Assembly (NCBI GenBank): GCA_963772335.1
Contig: CAVYXF010000003.1
Location: forward strand, 124,001-188,000
Length of the DNA: 64,000 bases
Direction of reading: 5' to 3'
DNA from: CAVYXF01 sp963772335
GTDB lineage: Bacteria > Pseudomonadota > Alphaproteobacteria > Rhizobiales > Rhodomicrobiaceae
Part shown: in pieces, positions 62,681 through 64,000 of the stretch
Numbering within the stretch: the stretch's first letter is position 1
Layout: every line of letters begins with the position of its first letter
Position numbers and translations under genes: made by a program
The notes under the pieces: generated by a model
Database searches by the model: none
The model's input: only the letters and a program-made list of their open reading frames with translations
What the model was told of the DNA's origin: nothing

Positions 62681-64000
62681 ACGATGAACTAACCCCCTCA
62701 AAACGTGGAAAACACAAAGCCAAGGCGAAGGCCAAGGCAACCCTACCCAGCAAAGCTGACCTTCTCGAATTCATCCGCGCCGCGCCCGAAAAGGTGGGCA
62801 AGCGCGAGATTGCCCGCGCCTTCCATCTGAAGGGAGACGCCCGGATCCAGCTCAAAGGATTGCTGCGCGAACTGGCCGAGGAAGGCCGCGTCACCAAAAC
62901 CGGCAAACGCCTGCGCGGCAAGGGCACACTTCGTGCCGTGATGGTGCTGGAAGTCACCCGCATCGACAGTGACGGCGAGCTCTATGCCATTCCGATGGAC
63001 TGGAATGCCGCCGAGGGCACGCCGCCTCGCATCCGCGTGGTGCCCAAGCCCGGACTGGCACCAGGCACCGGCGATCATGTGCTGTGCCGCATCACGCCCG
63101 CCGAGAATGACGAGGGTGCGGATTACACCGCCTCGCCGATCAAGATGCTGCCGCGCGAAAAGGCGCGCCAGCTCGGCATCTATCGCAAGGCGAACGGCGG
63201 CGTCATCGAGCCGGTCGACAAGAAGGCGCTGCGCGAATGGCGTCTGTCGCCCGACGACCGGGTGGACGCCGATGACGGCGATCTCGTGCGCTTCGAGGTG
63301 ACCAAGACCGGGCGGGCGCTTAACCCGCGCGCCCGCATCCTGGAGCGGATCGGCCCGCCCGAGAGTGAGCGCGCCATCAGCCTCATCGCAATTGAGAATT
63401 ACAGCCTGCCGAATGTTTTTGCCAAGGCGACGCTGGCGGAGCTGGAGGGACTGAAGGCCCCAACCCTGCGCGGCCGCGAGGATTTGCGCAAGATTCCGCT
63501 GGTCACCATCGACCCGGAAGATGCCAAGGACCATGACGACGCGGTCTGGGCCGCGCCGGACGAAGACCCGGCCAATGAGGGCGGGCATGTCGTCATCGTC
63601 GCCATTGCCGACGTCTCCTTCTATGTGCGCCCCGGCACGGCGCTCGACGCTGAGGCTTTGAAGCGCGGCAATTCGGTCTACTTTCCGGATCGCGTCGTGC
63701 CGATGCTGCCGGAGAAGCTCTCCAACGACCTCTGCTCACTGATCGAGGGCGTCGACCGCCCCTGTCTCGCGGTGCGCATGGTGTTCGACAGGAACGGCCA
63801 TAAGCTCAGCCACCGCTTCATGCGCGCGATGATGCGCTCGGCGGCGAAGCTCTCCTATACCGAGGCGCAGGCCGCGATCGATGGGCATCCGAGCAGCAAG
63901 ACCAAGCCGCTGCTGAAAACCGTCCTGAAGCCGCTCTGGGCGGCATACGAGACGCTGAAGAAGGCGCGGCTCAAGCGCGGCCCGCTCGATCTCGATCTGC
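62677..64000 (+). CDS. rnr: Ribonuclease R, 3'-truncated by window end
   Basis: RNase R is a processive 3'-5' exoribonuclease. The first 441 codons are in the window. A Lys-rich start (MNDELTPSKRGKHKAKAKAK) leads to a winged-helix part (LLEFIRAAPEKVGKREIARA), OB-fold regions, and the start of the RNB catalytic domain (IPLVTIDPEDAKDHDDAVWA, with the metal-binding Asp residues, and VVIVAIADVSFYVRPG). The start is TTG 62677 overlapping the topA stop; ATG 62684 is out of frame. Pairing with topA is common in alphaproteobacteria. The C-terminus lies beyond base 64000. Confidence 0.94.
   Translation, partial: MNDELTPSKRGKHKAKAKAKATLPSKADLLEFIRAAPEKVGKREIARAFHLKGDARIQLKGLLRELAEEGRVTKTGKRLRGKGTLRAVMVLEVTRIDSDGELYAIPMDWNAAEGTPPRIRVVPKPGLAPGTGDHVLCRITPAENDEGADYTASPIKMLPREKARQLGIYRKANGGVIEPVDKKALREWRLSPDDRVDADDGDLVRFEVTKTGRALNPRARILERIGPPESERAISLIAIENYSLPNVFAKATLAELEGLKAPTLRGREDLRKIPLVTIDPEDAKDHDDAVWAAPDEDPANEGGHVVIVAIADVSFYVRPGTALDAEALKRGNSVYFPDRVVPMLPEKLSNDLCSLIEGVDRPCLAVRMVFDRNGHKLSHRFMRAMMRSAAKLSYTEAQAAIDGHPSSKTKPLLKTVLKPLWAAYETLKKARLKRGPLDLDL

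Overview
The window looks like a chromosomal segment from an alphaproteobacterium of the order Hyphomicrobiales (Rhizobiales). The signs are high GC with dense shadow reading frames, a pyruvate dehydrogenase (PDH) E1-beta subunit carrying its own lipoyl domain, a class I lysyl-tRNA synthetase, a GapR/DUF2312 protein, an ATP12 chaperone, a BA14K protein, a pyrB-pyrC pair whose PyrC lacks the usual metal motif, and sites matching the EcfG stress-sigma promoter pattern. Most of the 64 kb is ordinary housekeeping sequence. I see no transposase, integrase, prophage, plasmid function or CRISPR array.

Layout. 0.5-2.5 kb: a small membrane protein and a secreted trypsin-like protease. 2.5-11.6 kb: the PDH region on the minus strand (pdhA, pdhB, a GFA-type zinc protein, a membrane protein, pdhC, a broken acetyltransferase, lpdA, then lipA), with mscL inserted on the plus strand. 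11.8-14.5 kb: lysS-mutY. 14.8-20 kb: a small secreted protein, an orphan curlin-repeat protein, a solute-binding protein, and a glycosyltransferase coupled to a DUF924 gene. 20-23.2 kb: divergent katG/oxyR. 24.1-28.4 kb: a two-gene locus of a winged-helix-like protein and a 1046-residue protein with two P-loop ATPase modules, the second HerA-like. 28.5-33.4 kb: a membrane protein, an HtrA protease, a flavin monooxygenase and a cation/proton antiporter. 33.5-40 kb: envelope and stress genes (an SH3 protein with charged repeats, DUF4396, BA14K, a Gln-rich secreted protein, a SodC-PRC-barrel fusion, DUF2254). 40.1-40.9 kb: a Tae4-like peptidoglycan amidase with a C-terminal frameshift, coupled to a small membrane protein. 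41-44.4 kb: a tight chain from a short ORF through crcB, a pseudouridine synthase and a HAD phosphatase to ATP12. 44.4-51.8 kb: gapR, a formylglutamate amidohydrolase-DUF1244 fusion, glycerate kinase, DUF1036-pyk, a TPR protein, rpmJ and a Sel1-type protein. 52.5 kb: tRNA-Val(GAC). 52.7-55.2 kb: a CinA-like protein and an acyl-CoA dehydrogenase. 55.3-64 kb: pyrB-pyrC, two long palindromes, plsY-dprA, and topA-rnr (rnr runs off the end).

How genes work together. The PDH genes, lpdA and lipA make and lipoylate the complex that feeds acetyl-CoA to the TCA cycle. OxyR very probably controls katG. pyrB and pyrC serve pyrimidine synthesis. The 34-38.5 kb block reads as a periplasmic stress and envelope set. 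The best candidates for something little described are the dual-ATPase locus, the frameshifted Tae4-like amidase with its coupled membrane protein, the SodC-PRC fusion, and the paired palindromes at 57.55-57.72 kb. All functional calls come from reading motifs by eye; no database search was run.
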